Shown here: positions 1 to 11,926 of the stretch, piece by piece
Layout: each line of letters opens with the position of its first letter
Numbering within the stretch: the stretch's first letter is position 1
From: Poecilobothrus nobilitatus
Taxonomy: Eukaryota > Arthropoda > Insecta > Diptera > Dolichopodidae
Direction of reading: 5' to 3'
Assembly: GCA_947095535.1 (NCBI GenBank)
Contig: OX352774.1
Location: forward strand, 10,540,001-10,604,000
DNA length: 64,000 bases
Translations under genes and position numbers: made by a program
The notes under the pieces: generated by a model
Database searches by the model: none
What the model was told of the DNA's origin: nothing
The model's input: the letters and a program-made list of their open reading frames with translations, nothing else

Positions 1-1471
1 GAATTTTTAAACATTTTATTTTGATTTTTCCTAATATAAAACCATTAAATATTGGAAATTTTGATATATATATATATATATATATAAGTATATATATGTA
101 ACTATAAATAATGATTTTTTATTTTTAAATTTTACGGAAAATTTTTTATTAGTTTTCACGCACATTTCATTAATATCATAATTAATATATCCGTGTTTTT
201 ATATATACATTATTTTATTAAAAATTATATTAATTAATTGCACGCATCATAATACCGATTAATATAAAGGAAAAAAAAAAAATTATTTTAATAGACCAAA
301 AATTTGGCATTATGTAAACGATTTATAACTGAATTCATCCATAAACTCTTAATTCAGTATTTTAGTAATTTCGAAATATACAATTGAGTTTTTTTGAATA
401 TTTGAGTATAATGAATTGAGTATAATGAATGTTAGAATATACATATTAGGGGTCAAGTAGGCTATAGCTGGTGTGTAAGTAGTATATTTTACAGCGACAT
501 CTAAATTACAAAAAAAAAATCGTATGGGATACAAAATTTCTTAATTCCTAAAGAAAACAAAAAAAAAAAAAAAGCATGATTCTAAACATATGTATGTTGT
601 ATGTTAATGTAAAATTTGTAATAGAAAAATCGTATCCAAATATGCACTTGTATTTAAAACTTAGCGGTGTGTGGCTGAAAACTACTAAATTATAATTATA
701 GATTATGTACTTCAAAGTGTGTAATAATGAATTCTTTGGAAAAAAATCAATTAAGGACAGAAAAAAAGAAAATCTATTTGTTTCGATTACGTTCGCAGTT
801 TACTAATTTATTGTCAGTTAAAGGCTAAAAAAGATATGAATTCTTTAATTAGAAAAACAAACATTTTTTCTAATTACTATTAATCTTCACAAAGCTTTGA
901 TTTATGAAATTAGGGATTATTCCAGCTTTTACAATATTTTGAAGAGAATTTGGTGCTAACTATATGTAGTGCATTTACTCCCATAAATTTTTTAAGAAGA
1001 AAACATTTTTTCATAGTTGTTTTTTTTTTTTTTTGTAATAAACAGTTAGGTTCAGTTATGTTAAAAAAATTTAAGGGACTGTTTTCTTATTAAACTGTTT
1101 ACTTTTTACTTCTTAAACTCAATTAACGGACGGAAACACTCATCTTTTTTTATTTTTACTTTATTCTTTTTGTTATAAAATCTTTTCCTTAAATTGAACT
1201 CCTGATGTCACCTATTACGAGACAATAGTGCTGGAATAATCTAGAAGCAAACTAAGCACTTGTTTAGGGCATCATGAAAATTAGGGCACAACAGAAATTC
1301 AGTAATCATGAACAGTGACACTTTTTTTTCTAGTAAGTTTAGTAAAAATTTGAATTAAATTGTTCAATTTTTAGCCTATTGTAAGCAACTCTAGAATTTT
1401 TGTAACTACTCTTGTATTCCGACTTCTGATTTTCAAGATATGAGAACTTTTTAGTCTATGTTATTGGTTTG
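1..1471. other. AT-rich non-coding DNA, no gene seen
   Basis: AT-rich sequence with A/T homopolymers and a short TA microsatellite near 66-86. The one short open frame here (349-534, minus) has a low-complexity composition and no recognisable domain. No transposon termini, tRNA or promoter could be recognised. Confidence 0.7.
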
Positions 1472-2172
1472 TTTCCTAAATCCCTGATTTGTCTAAAATT
1501 TGAGAGGAATTGGAGTGGTCGTTCGGGTACCTCCCATACAACTCCCAAAACCGAACAAGCATATCTTCGAAATTAATAAAGACAGAAACTTTAAATTTGG
1601 TACTAGGGTGTTGTTTCCTGAATCCCTGATTTGTCCAAAATTTGAGATGAATTGGTGGAGCTGTTCGGGTACCTCCCATACAACTCCCAAAACCGAACAT
1701 GCATATCTTCGAAATTAATAAAGTTAGGAACTTCAAATTTGATACGAGGGTGCTGTTTCCTAAATCCCTGATTTGCCTAAAATTTGAGATGAATTGGAGT
1801 GGTCGTTCGGGTACCTCCCATACAACTCCCAAAACCGAACAAGCATATCTTCGAAATTAATAAAGACAGAAACTTCAAATTTGGTACAAGGGTGTTGTTT
1901 TCTGAATCCCTGATTTGTCTAAAATTTAAGATGAATTAGAATGGTTGTTCGGGTATCTGCCACACAACTCCTAAGACCAAACAAGCATATCTTCGAAATT
2001 AACAAATATATAAACTTGAAATTTGATATAAGAATGTTCTACCCTGTTGATGTCTCTAAAATTTGAGATGAATTGGGGTGGTGGTCCGCGTGTCTTCACA
2101 CACTTCCCAAGACCTAACAATCATATTTTCGAATTTAATAAAGATAGAAACCTGAAATTTTGTACAAAGGTT
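1472..2172. repeat. 142-bp tandem satellite, about five copies
   Basis: A unit beginning TTTCCTAAATCCCTGATTTG recurs at 1472, 1614, 1756 and 1898, exactly 142 bp apart each time. A fifth, more diverged unit starts near 2040. The units share CATATCTTCGAAATTAATAA and ACCTCCCATACAACTCCCAA blocks. The first four are highly similar; the last two drift and carry small changes, as is usual at the edge of an array. Open frames on both strands (for example 1476-1832 minus, 1500-1718 plus) read through the repeat only because 142 bp units lack stops in some frames; their translations are internally repetitive and are not genes. The unit is less AT-rich than its flanks. Confidence 0.9.
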
Positions 2173-2832
2173 GTAGTAACAGCATTTATTTTTTTTAGCT
2201 TGTATTAAATACCTAACTAAAATAACTTATGGATTTTTAATTTAATTTGAATGTTTTAGGTGTAGGGTATAAATAAGTTGGTTGCATCGACTTACTGTTA
2301 TTTTTACTTGTTTTTTTTTTTTTTTTTTTTATAGTGCTTATTGTATCTATGGGTTTTAATCCGGCCCTGCGAGGCAACCTATATAAGTAATTAAAACTAA
2401 TGTAAGCCCAAACAACGAACGATAAAACTTATACTTATTTTGTATCAAGAAAATAAAATTGTAATATTTTATGTTTATTATGGATATTTTATAAGGAAAA
2501 ATAATTCGACCCTTAAAATATTTTACATATTTCTTGCATTTTATTTTTTAGTTCAAAATATACCAGTTTTGTATTTCATATTTTTAATTTTTTATTGTTC
2601 AATGTAATTCTACATTTTGAATAGAATGCGACACTTAGCATTCATTATTTATAAAAAAAAAAAAATGCATTTTTTCAATATACATAAGTAAAGTGCATAT
2701 TATTTTACGAAACAAAGGTGTTTTTTTTAAAAAATTATTCGAAAAGGCTTTATAAAACTTAAAATATTAAAAACATTAATTTTTAAATCTAAATTTTATA
2801 TAACTAACTATAAGGTTTTAAATCAATTTACA
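2173..2832. other. AT-rich non-coding DNA, no gene seen
   Basis: No coding frame, repeat terminus or RNA gene recognised. A T-run lies near 2310-2330. Confidence 0.6.
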
Positions 2833-3031
2833 GGGCCTCGGTGGCCTAGTGGGTAAAAGCATATAAAATACGCTGTAAACACCGAAGCAGTATGGGTTTA
2901 AATCCAACACACGGCGTAAGAGTAATTCCCCCTTACGACATGTACATCCACGCCTGAAAAGGAAAGGCTTGTCAATTTCCTTGTTACATTTATGCGGCAG
3001 GCATTAGGCAAATGCACTAAAAAAAAAAAAA
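2833..3031 (+). mobile_element. tRNA-derived SINE, family A, copy 1
   Basis: The head (GGGCCTCGGTGGCCTAGTGG) looks like a tRNA A-box region and is followed by GGGTTTAAATCC, a B-box-like motif. A body follows (CCCTTACGACAT, CCACGCCTGAAAAG, CATTTATG.GGCAG), and the element ends in an A-run. The same order recurs at 25657, at 45883, inverted at 30718, and split at 41458/43585. This marks a dispersed family transcribed by RNA polymerase III and moved by a LINE, not a functional tRNA gene: no full cloverleaf can be folded by eye. Confidence 0.8.
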
Positions 3032-3490
3032 TTTAATTTATATCTGCTTTTTTGAAGCGCAATATGAGTAAAATAGAGAAACTACAAATTATTTGAACAG
3101 ATTTGTATAAGGACTTGTTTGATTTATGAAAATATAGCTATCAAAAAGAGCGAAATATGTATTGTAGAATAGAAAAATAAACTTTATAAAGTCTTTATAA
3201 AAACTTTTTTAAAAATTCAGTATATATAGCAAAATTTGAAATTGATTGAAGGCAAAATTTAAAGGTTTAAAAAAATTTATTTTATGTAATTGGAATGGCT
3301 AATTCAAATTAGACTTTTATTCTGGTGAATTCTGAAACATGAATGATTATAATACAACTTAGCTTTAAATTACATTTGATTTTATAATTTTACAATTATT
3401 TTATACACGACCTAATAGGTACTTCGTAACTATAAGACTAATTCTAAGTTTTTAAAAAGGTTCCATATAATTAAGAAATAACTAAGACTA
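3032..3490. other. AT-rich non-coding DNA, no gene seen
   Basis: Nothing recognisable apart from a motif ATATGAGTAAAAT at about 3063 that is also found downstream of the SINE copy at 25657. Confidence 0.5.
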
Positions 3491-3999
3491 CTGGTAAAAC
3501 GGGGTGGAATTGATCAAAAAAAATTTAAAACATTTTTTAAATGTAAATAATTTGCAAAATAAAATAAGAAAAATCCCATTTAATTAATTGGACATTAGTA
3601 TTTAATATAGTAAAGGATTTTACAAAAGCTTGCGATTTCAAAATATTAAAAACGATGTTGAAAAAATTAATTTTAGTTGTGATCAAAGTCAAACTCATCT
3701 TGGGGTGTCTTTGATAACAAGCTGCAAAACTATTAAAATTACAGCATTTTGTTTTAAAATATCAATGTCACCTCCCTCGACGGGGGTGTCTTTGATTGGA
3801 AAGGAGTGACTCACCAGTCACCAATATTCATTAAATAATTCAATACGACTACTCTGGTGTACGTAATACATATTTACAACAAATGAATCATATAGAATTT
3901 TTTTTTAAATCAAAGCCTACTTATTATTTTAAATTTGAAAATTTATGTGTCAAAACAATCAAAATCACCCCTACCGATCAATTTAACTCCGTTTTACGG
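3491..3999. mobile_element. 509-bp non-autonomous TIR element (MITE), TA-flanked
   Basis: The left end CTGGTAAAACGGGGTGGAAT and the inverse of the right end CCGTAAAACGGAGTTAAATT match over about 24 bp (both continue TGATC). Each end is flanked by TA (3489-3490 and 4000-4001), the target of Tc1/mariner/pogo-type transposases. The interior has no transposase frame. The motif GGGGTGTCTTTGAT occurs at 3702 and 3783, with a related inverted copy at about 3958-3971, so the element has repeated subterminal sites. It would depend on an enzyme supplied elsewhere. Confidence 0.7.
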
Positions 4000-4149
4000 T
4001 AGTTACTTTTACTTATTGTAAAGTTTTAAAGTGAAAACCAAATTCATAGTTAAGTGTATGATAAAACTAAACATTTTTTATGATTTGATTTGGTTCATTT
4101 GATAACAGATTTTTAGCTAGCAAAAAAATTTATTATTTCCCAAGCATTC

Positions 4150-4990
4150 ACTTGCCTAAAGTTGAAATTTTGGCCCCTCATATTCCTATTGAACCTATAA
4201 TTAGTTATGGTTGTCCCCTTTGGTTTAATATTAACGCATTAATAATAGAAAAGGTCTGGTTAGTTGATAGGTAATATTTAAGAGTTTGTTTATGTGAATA
4301 TACGCAAACTAATAATAACAAACACCAAATACATTTTTAAAATAAAGCCATTCACAACAAAACTAAAATAATCAGAATTAACAGTTTTAATTTGTCTTTA
4401 ATAAGTAGAAACTATTTCAAAAAAACGAAGGAGACGACTAATAACAGCCTAGTCTGCCACAGTACTTTTGCAGATAATAATTATTTATATTGAAAATATA
4501 TTAAAGACAGCCTTCATACCACCAAAAGACTTTTATACCTAGATAATAAACGGTATAATGAAATCCAGAACAAAATAACGCAGATTGGGAGATTCAAACA
4601 CACAACAAGATACCTACATAATTTACGATTTAAAAAGAAGAGCAACAAAAAAAAACAATTTTAAAAAATCCTGGAATTGATTGGAACAATAACTTCTTGG
4701 CTAATTTTAGGTATAATATGGATTTATTCAACAAAGATAAGAAGCAAGAATATAAATAGAATGGCATTTTGATGGATTAGTTAAATTAATAACATGGTAA
4801 AGTATATTCAAAATATATAAGTACTAACTAACTGAAGTGTTTCTAATTGTTTATAAAGTTATATTTTGTATACTTGTCTATATTATTATAAATTCTCTTA
4901 TCCTTTTTTTATTATGTCCTGTTTCTGTCCTGTTCTATTTTAGTAATAAGTTTTATTGAAATATGAATAAAGAAGGTGCTGACTTTTTTT
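4150..4990 (+). pseudogene. Jockey-type LINE 3'-end relic (reverse transcriptase C-terminus)
   Basis: In broken plus-strand frames from about 4180, the translation reads PIIEP-like then IISYGCPLW, followed by RVCLCEYTQ and later RLLYLDNKRYNEIQN and GRFKHTTRYLHN. These match the order of conserved blocks in the C-terminal part of jockey-clade non-LTR retrotransposon ORF2 (a 'tYGcpvWg' block, then the 'YL...y' and 'H..h' tail). Several stops and frame changes show it is dead. About 300 bp of possible 3' UTR follow to a T-rich end near 4990 (AATAAAGAAGGTGCTGAC). It is 5'-truncated, as LINE copies usually are. The short frame 5032-5235 just after it is not recognised. Confidence 0.65.
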
Positions 4991-7900
4991 TTATAAGGAC
5001 TTTTTTTTCATTGCAATTGCAATTTTAAAACATGTTAATTTATAATAATGAAAAACTTAGAGCTCTCCATCTTTCGACATTATTTGTTTTGAATGATGTA
5101 AAAATGAAAAACTGTTTTATTGAAATAAAGGGAAAAAAAAGGATTCTTAGTACAAAACAAAACATTTATACTAACTATAAACATATAATATATAACACTA
5201 AAACATGTTACAGTACTATAATGATGGGATATTAAATAAACTTTTGATTTCCAAATATATTTTTTTTTCTCTTTAACATTTCACTTTTCCAATTTAACAT
5301 TTTTCTACACAGCATAATAATGTAATTTAAATATTTCCTCTTATACTCGCAAGTATAGTAACAAAATATCTTTTTAACACACCACACATCCAAACTTTAA
5401 GTTAAGATAAAACAGAAATAAAAATAAAACCATAAACATGTTTTTACAAATAAAAAAAAAAAATAAAAACAAAAAAAAACATAATAAATAAATAAATTTA
5501 CTTGAATTAAATTCCATATGATATTTTCTTATCTATAAGAGAATAAAAGCAAAAAAAAACAAAAAAAAAAAACCAAATTTAAGAAAAATTAGCATACTTT
5601 TTTCCACCACTTATGTTGTACATAAAATATAGTCTAGTGTAACTAAACTAAGTATATGTAATGTTTTATTCCAAGATGATTCCAAATAGAATACAAAAAG
5701 GAATAACAAGAAATTTTCAAAAAAAAAAAAAAACAAAAGCCAAAACAGAGGAAACTTTAAGAAAAATTCTTGTCACGTCGTTGTTTTTTTTTATTATTAT
5801 TATTATTATTATTTCCATCCAAAAGATGTCATTCTTCTATTCTTATTTTTACTTTTTTTTAGCATGCATAATACTATTTTTTGTTTTTTTTTTTTTTTTC
5901 TTTTATTCAAATATTATAAATAAATCTTGTTATATATATCTTAAGATACACTAACAGTAACTATTAATATTATTTTATTGTAATGTTGAATTTTAAATAA
6001 AAAATGTTTGAATATTTGAATGCGCTTTTTTTTATTATGCCGAATTTAAAATAAATAAATCATACATACTTACATATGTATGTACTTATGTAGTTATTTT
6101 ATATCGTTTTCAATAATTATAATGTATTTTTAATGTTACTTGGAATTGAAAAGAAAAAAAAATTTTTTTTTTTGACTTGATTTTTTTATTATTTATTTAT
6201 TTATTTAATTAATTATTTTTATTTATAGGTAGTAGGTACTATTAATTTTTTTTTAGATAAAATGAATTAATTAGTACGTATGTAGGTATATAACTTTTTT
6301 TTCCCTCTCTATTATGTTATAAAAAAAAAATTATTTTCACAATTTTTTTTTTTTTTGTAGAATTTTATTTATTTATTTTTTTTTTTTTTTTATTTTTTTT
6401 TTGAATAATTTCTTGTTATTTAAAAACAAACAAAAAAAGAAGAAAATTTGTCATAGAACCCGCAAAATACTTGTATTGTATATTATGTTTTGTTTAATTG
6501 TATTTTGAGATTTTCTGTTCTTTTTAGAATTTATATATGTACCTACCTATAAATAAATTATAAAATTGCATATAAATTCTATATTTCGAGTATTGTATTT
6601 TCGAATAGTAATAAATTTTTCAATTTTTTTTTTTGTTATTATTTTCTTTAATTATTTAATTATAGAACTAATTCTATAAAATATATATATATTAATTTTA
6701 TTTAATAATTATGAGATTTATTAATTAATTTATACTGTTATTAATAATAATATTAATAATATCTTAATTTATATAGTAAAAATCTGAAATTTTATTTTAA
6801 TAACGCATATTTAATTTTATATATTTTATTTACTTTTGCTTTGTCACTTTTTAATCAAAATTTGAAATAAAATTTTTATTTAAGATTTTTTATTAATGTA
6901 TTTAATTTAATAATTATTAAAAGGTGTATTTATTTAATAAAGATTATTTGAATAATTAGGTATTTAAAATTATTTATAAATTTAAAGAATATCTATTATA
7001 CATAATACATATTTATTTTCTTAATTAAATTACAATTTTTTTTTTTTTTTTTTGTATTCGAAATATAAACAAATGCTAAATATATAAATGTAAACTGAAC
7101 ATTTTCAAAAACATAAACTTTTGTTAATTTTAAATAAAATTATTTTTTTTTTTTTTATTTGCCTTATTTTTCAAAATTTTGATGTTTTTACTTAATTTTT
7201 TTTATTATTTTTTATTTTTTAAATAAATTATTTATTTCGAATTTAATACAACACCGATTTATTTTTTATTATTATTAATTTTTTTTATATTCAATATTAT
7301 TTTTTATTGTAATTAAATAGCTATTTCTTATAATATTCGAAATATGATTTCAGTTATATATATACATACTTATACATATATGTATGTAATATATATATAT
7401 ATTTTCCTTTTTTTTTTATTTTGAAATACAAAACAAATATTCAGAATTTCGAATAAAAACGACAGCAAAAAAAAAAAAAATTCTTATAAAACAAAATAAA
7501 ATATTTATAATTATTTTTTCTTATTTTTAATTTTTTTTTTTTTTTTAAAAAGTAAAGTAAATCCGAAACAAGTAAAATCATTCACTCTTTCACATACGAT
7601 AACCGCCGTTCAACTAAACTTTAAAAGACTAAATTTTTTTTTTTTTTTAATATTTTTGTATTCAAGTATTCAACAGTATTCAACTTCTCTATATATTTAT
7701 ATTATTTTATATATTGTATAATCAACGAAAAACCCCCCATTTTATTAATGTATATGTACAATACAATATACAATATTATGTCTGTAAATTATTTTAATTC
7801 TTATAATATATTACAGACAACAGAAACTGTTAGAAATCAAAATGACATACAACTATATAAGATACATTTTCGTTTACATTGAATACAACTTATGAAGTTA

Positions 7901-9313
7901 TGTGATGTATCTTAAAGATTCAAAATTTTAATAAACAAAAAAAAAATGCGGGTGAATTAAAATTTAAAAATAACTTTTAACAGTATAAATTTCTATATTA
8001 ATTTTAACATAAAAATATGTTATCATTTTACATAACATTTAACAAATTTATTTTTTAAAAGTAATTTTTTAGTCATTTTTCCCAATGTTTACAATACAAA
8101 TGAAAAAAAAAAATGTTATTTAATAAATGAAGTTAATATAAGTAAATTTTTTTGTAAATATGTACATATTCAAAAAAAAAATAAAAATAATATTTATAAT
8201 AAATAAAAGAATAAATACTAAAGAAAGAAAGAAAAAACCGCATATTTTAGTGTAATAAAAAATTAAAATGTTGCTAGAAACATTTTCATTGAACTGTACA
8301 TGTACATAATAATATGTTTCAATAATGTTTAGATACAATATATGAAAAAATTTTTTAATTTGTTGCAGAAATTTAAATGGATAAAACCGTTATAAAAATT
8401 TGTAACATATTGTGATTGCATGTTTTTTTTTTTTGTTTTAATTAATTTTTTATAAAAGTTTGTATACTGCAAAATTCTACTTAAAATACTGACAAATGAA
8501 ATATTTTTTTACTGAAAAAAAAAAAAGTTAATTATACTGTCAAATCAAATTTGTACAACTGAAATAAAAACAATTTTTATAGTCAAAAGAATATTTTTAC
8601 TGTTTTGTACTGTTTTATAAAACATATGAGCTGTATTTATGCTGTCTAAAAAAAGCAATATTTTTATAGGAAATTGTATTATATACATATGTATGTATGT
8701 ATGTTCCATTCACAACTTTTAAATTTCTCTTCAGCATTTAAGTTTTATTTTATATTTTTATTTTTAATATTCAATAATTGACATTTCGCGTCTAAATAAA
8801 ATCAAAAAATAAAGTGAATCAATAACTAAATAAGAGTTTTTTTTCTTAACTATTAACTATAAAATATGTTAAATCTTAAAAAAAAAAAAAAACTTTGTAA
8901 TAAAAATACTTTTAATGATTTTAAACATTATATTATGACATTATTTTTCAAATAGAATAAGAAAATTCAATATCTTAACTAAGTGTTATGGGAAATACAT
9001 GACGTGATAATATTTTATTATTTATGAAGAATCCAACATTACGATTAGAAATCAAAAAAGTTAGAGTGAAAATTTCATTTGTTAAGTTAACGAGAAAAAA
9101 AAAGTTCAATAGAATTTTTATTATATATTTTATAACATATAATTTAAAAGTAAGAAGTTTTTGATTCCCAACAGAAATTTAATTTTAAAATAAAATAAAA
9201 CGCACATTTCCATTCAAAATAAATAATATGGCTAAAAAGCAAGCCCAATCTTTTTAAATCTTTTCTTATACAATTTCTAAGGAACATTTTTGTCAGGAAA
9301 AAGTTTCTACTGT
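4991..9313. other. 4.3 kb very AT-rich non-coding block
   Basis: Dominated by A/T homopolymers, ATT/TTA runs and TATG/CATA microsatellites (for example around 8685-8705). Open frames at 5032-5235, 5661-5954 and 8120-8338 translate to poly-K/F/I/N protein without domain signatures and are regarded as chance. No TIR, tRNA or LINE motif was seen. It could be intron or intergenic DNA. Confidence 0.6.
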
Positions 9314-11083
9314 TTATACCCGTATGATAAGGATCGGGTATATTAAAATTGCTCCTCCGTTTGTAACACCTCGAAATAAGCTAGCTAGATATACCTTCAA
9401 AGGTATGGATCGGATCAGAAAAAAATTCTAAGACGATTGAGCTTTGTCCGTCCGTCCGTCCGTCTGTCCGTCAGCAAGATAACTCAAAAACTAAGAAAGC
9501 TAGAGTCTTGAAATTAACACAAAATATTCTTACAACAATTTGTAGGTTCCCTATTTTTTTTGGTTGAGATCCGACCACAACTTCGGGTAGCTCTCGAACA
9601 CCGGGTAGGGTAGCTCTCGAACTTTTAGATCCCCACATTTTTTTTGAAATAAAGACATGAAATTTTAACTGCTGATAGATAACATAAAAATATTAATTTT
9701 ATAATTTACAACTTTTTTTTGTAGCCCCATCCGTTACGGAGCTACAGCTCCTCCAACTTTTAAAAAGCCCTATTTTTAAATGCATATGTCTCATGTTCTA
9801 CCTAAGATTTTTTCAATCAGAAAACGTCATTCGACAGGTATTTTTTTTAAATTTATAAATTAGTATCAAAATTGTACAATTTTTTTAAATTTAGTATTTA
9901 AATTTACCGTTATATGAAAACCAAATTTTGCATGATTTTTCTACCCTCATAACTCCGGAACGCTTTCAAATAGGGACTTGCAATTTTGAAAGCAGAAAGA
10001 ACTCTTAGAATTAGTATAAGTTTGCTCAGAAATTTTTTTTGGACCACCCCCTGTTTATGAGGTATTAGGGCTCAAAAATTTAAAATTTGCTATTTTTAAA
10101 CACCTTTAACTTAGGCACCTGTACACATTTTTCTTCGGCAAGACAAAAAAATTAAAGGTCCAGTAATATATTTGTACGTGTGTTAATAGTTTCTTTTAAT
10201 TTTATAGGGTTCCTAAGTTACAGCCCCCCAAAAGTTTAAAAAACCCCTATTTTCAGATGTATATATCTCAGGTTCTGTGTAGTAGTTTTACAATCTAAAA
10301 ACACTAGAAGATCGGAATTTTTGTTGTCTCCATAAGACAATATCAAAATTATGCAATAGTTTGTAATTTACTATTTAAATTTACCGTTATGTTAAAACCA
10401 AATTTTGCATGATATTTCTTTTTTCATAACTCCGGCACGTTTTGAGATAGGAACCTAATTTTGAGACAAGAAAGAACTTTTAGAATTAGTATAAGTTTCC
10501 TCAGAAAATTTTTTGGTAGCGCTCCCTCTTTAAGAGTTATTACTCCTCAAAAATTGAAAATTTGCTATTTTCAGGCACCTGTAACTTAGGCACCTGTAAA
10601 AATTTTTCCTCGGCAAGACATGAAAATTAAAGGTTCAATAATATATTTTTACGTATGTTAACGGGTTTTTTTTAATTATATAGGGTTCCGGACTTACAGC
10701 CCCTCAAAATTCCAGAAAAGTCAATTCTTCACATTTTTACATTTTTTATACCGTACGATAAATAATTTATACATATATATAGTATAAATTATTAAACTTA
10801 TGCATTATACATTTACCGCTTAGTATTAAATGGTACTATAGCATATTTGGAAAAGTTAGATAGATAATCGTTGTTCGGAAGGTTAGAATCTGCTTTTGAA
10901 GAATGTATAAACATATAATTTGAATATATGTACAACCCACAGTTCTAGAAATTATAAAATTTCACCCAAATTATTTTAAAATACTAAAAAATTAAAAAAA
11001 TGATATTATAAGCAGAGTGATATGCATACTAACGGGTCGTACGGGTATCTAAGAGTTGACAAAGGCAACTGTATTCTTCCTCC
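9314..11083 (+). mobile_element. DINE-1-like Helentron-associated element, copy 1
   Basis: The element opens with a TTATACCCG...CGGGTATA stem, then a GTCCGTCCGTCCGTCTGTCC microsatellite at about 9448-9472, then AGCTAGAGTCTTGAAATTAA. This order (terminal TATACCC/GGGTATA stem, CCGT repeat, 'aagctagaa.tTGaaat' core) is that of Drosophila DINE-1/INE-1, non-autonomous relatives of Helentrons. The far end reads ACGGGTCGTACGGGTATC, giving a short inverted repeat TACCCGTACGA with the start. A small hairpin AGTTG/CAACT follows. A second copy lies inverted at 21890-23455 and stops at the same base at this end. It contains two tandem ~477-bp units. No protein is encoded. Confidence 0.75.
9720..10690 (+). 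repeat. Two tandem ~477-bp units inside the DINE-1-like element
   Basis: The block starting ATTTACCGTTAT at 9902 recurs at 10379 with the same downstream order: AAATTTTGCATGAT, CATAACTCCGG, AGAATTAGTATAAGTTT, a CTCAAAAATT block, TTAGGCACCTGTA, CGGCAAGACA and a TATAGGGTTCC block. Each unit also carries an 'ACAGC(T/C)CC' block. The inverted copy at 21890-23455 has only one, diverged, equivalent, so the duplication is private to this copy or to its subfamily. Confidence 0.75.
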
Positions 11084-11926
11084 CTTTATGTTATCTCTGC
11101 AATCTTTTTGCAACTATCTTCTTCTTCATATTCGTTCTAATACAGAATCAATTTTTCTGTTTTTTGCCTTTGCTTTATTATTAAATCTAGGGGCATTATC
11201 TGGTCAATTAAATTCTAAACTTTTCCATAACTTCTCGGAAAAATCTGTTTTAATCGATTAACAGTGGCAGGTAGCTTTAGTGAGTAAAAATACTCACAGG
11301 GAATCCATCTAAATTATGTGAATTCAATTCTAAAATCTCTCACAAAATCCCTGAGGCCTTAACAATGAGATAAAAGTCCCATGGGACTTCTAGCTTATTG
11401 AAGTTAGTCAAAAGTCTCAATAGGACTTCTGACATGTCACCAAATAAAATCCAGTCAAATGAAATACAGACTGATGATAGTAACCTTTGTGTTAATCAGT
11501 GGGCATGAATTCTTTTTTGAAAAGGATTTAAAGCCCACGGGCGGTAATACCAAAAGTTTTGGGCGTTCTGCCACTGCACCTTCTGCTCTATTGAGGGAAA
11601 ATCATAATAGTTATTCAATTTTTAAAAGTTAAAGTGCTTAGCTGGATCTTAAATCTTAGCTGGACTTATTTTATTTCTTAAATAAAAATTTTTATATTTT
11701 TAAAATAATGTATGTATGTATGTATTTAAAAAACTTAATTAATCAGATCACACAATATATTTTTTATTCCTTAAAATAATAAAATTTAATTAAAATAAAT
11801 TAATGATATTAAAAATGATTAATTAGTTTTCCAATAAAAAAATATTTTTTTATACTTTTCACTTAAAATGATACCAACTATTGTTCCAATAATTTTTTAA
11901 TGTTTCATATATAGATACGTACAGAG
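11084..11926. other. Unassigned, somewhat less AT-rich DNA
   Basis: An open frame at 11022-11261 begins inside the end of the DINE-1-like element and is not recognised. A nine-base inverted pair CAGTGGCAG (11263) / CTGCCACTG (about 11568-11576) brackets 314 bp of less AT-rich DNA, reminiscent of hAT-type ends. The 8-bp flanks do not match, so this is not called an element. A TATG microsatellite lies at about 11707-11727. Confidence 0.4.

Noticed and set aside
1476..1832. 118-residue minus-strand open frame
   Set aside because: It reads through the 142-bp satellite; the protein is an internal repeat generated by the tandem units, and frames on the other strand are also open.
5661..5954. 97-residue open frame, apparently with hydrophobic segments
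   Set aside because: The translation is a product of T- and A-runs (poly-F, poly-I, poly-K), with no domain, no splice context and no composition shift from the flanks.
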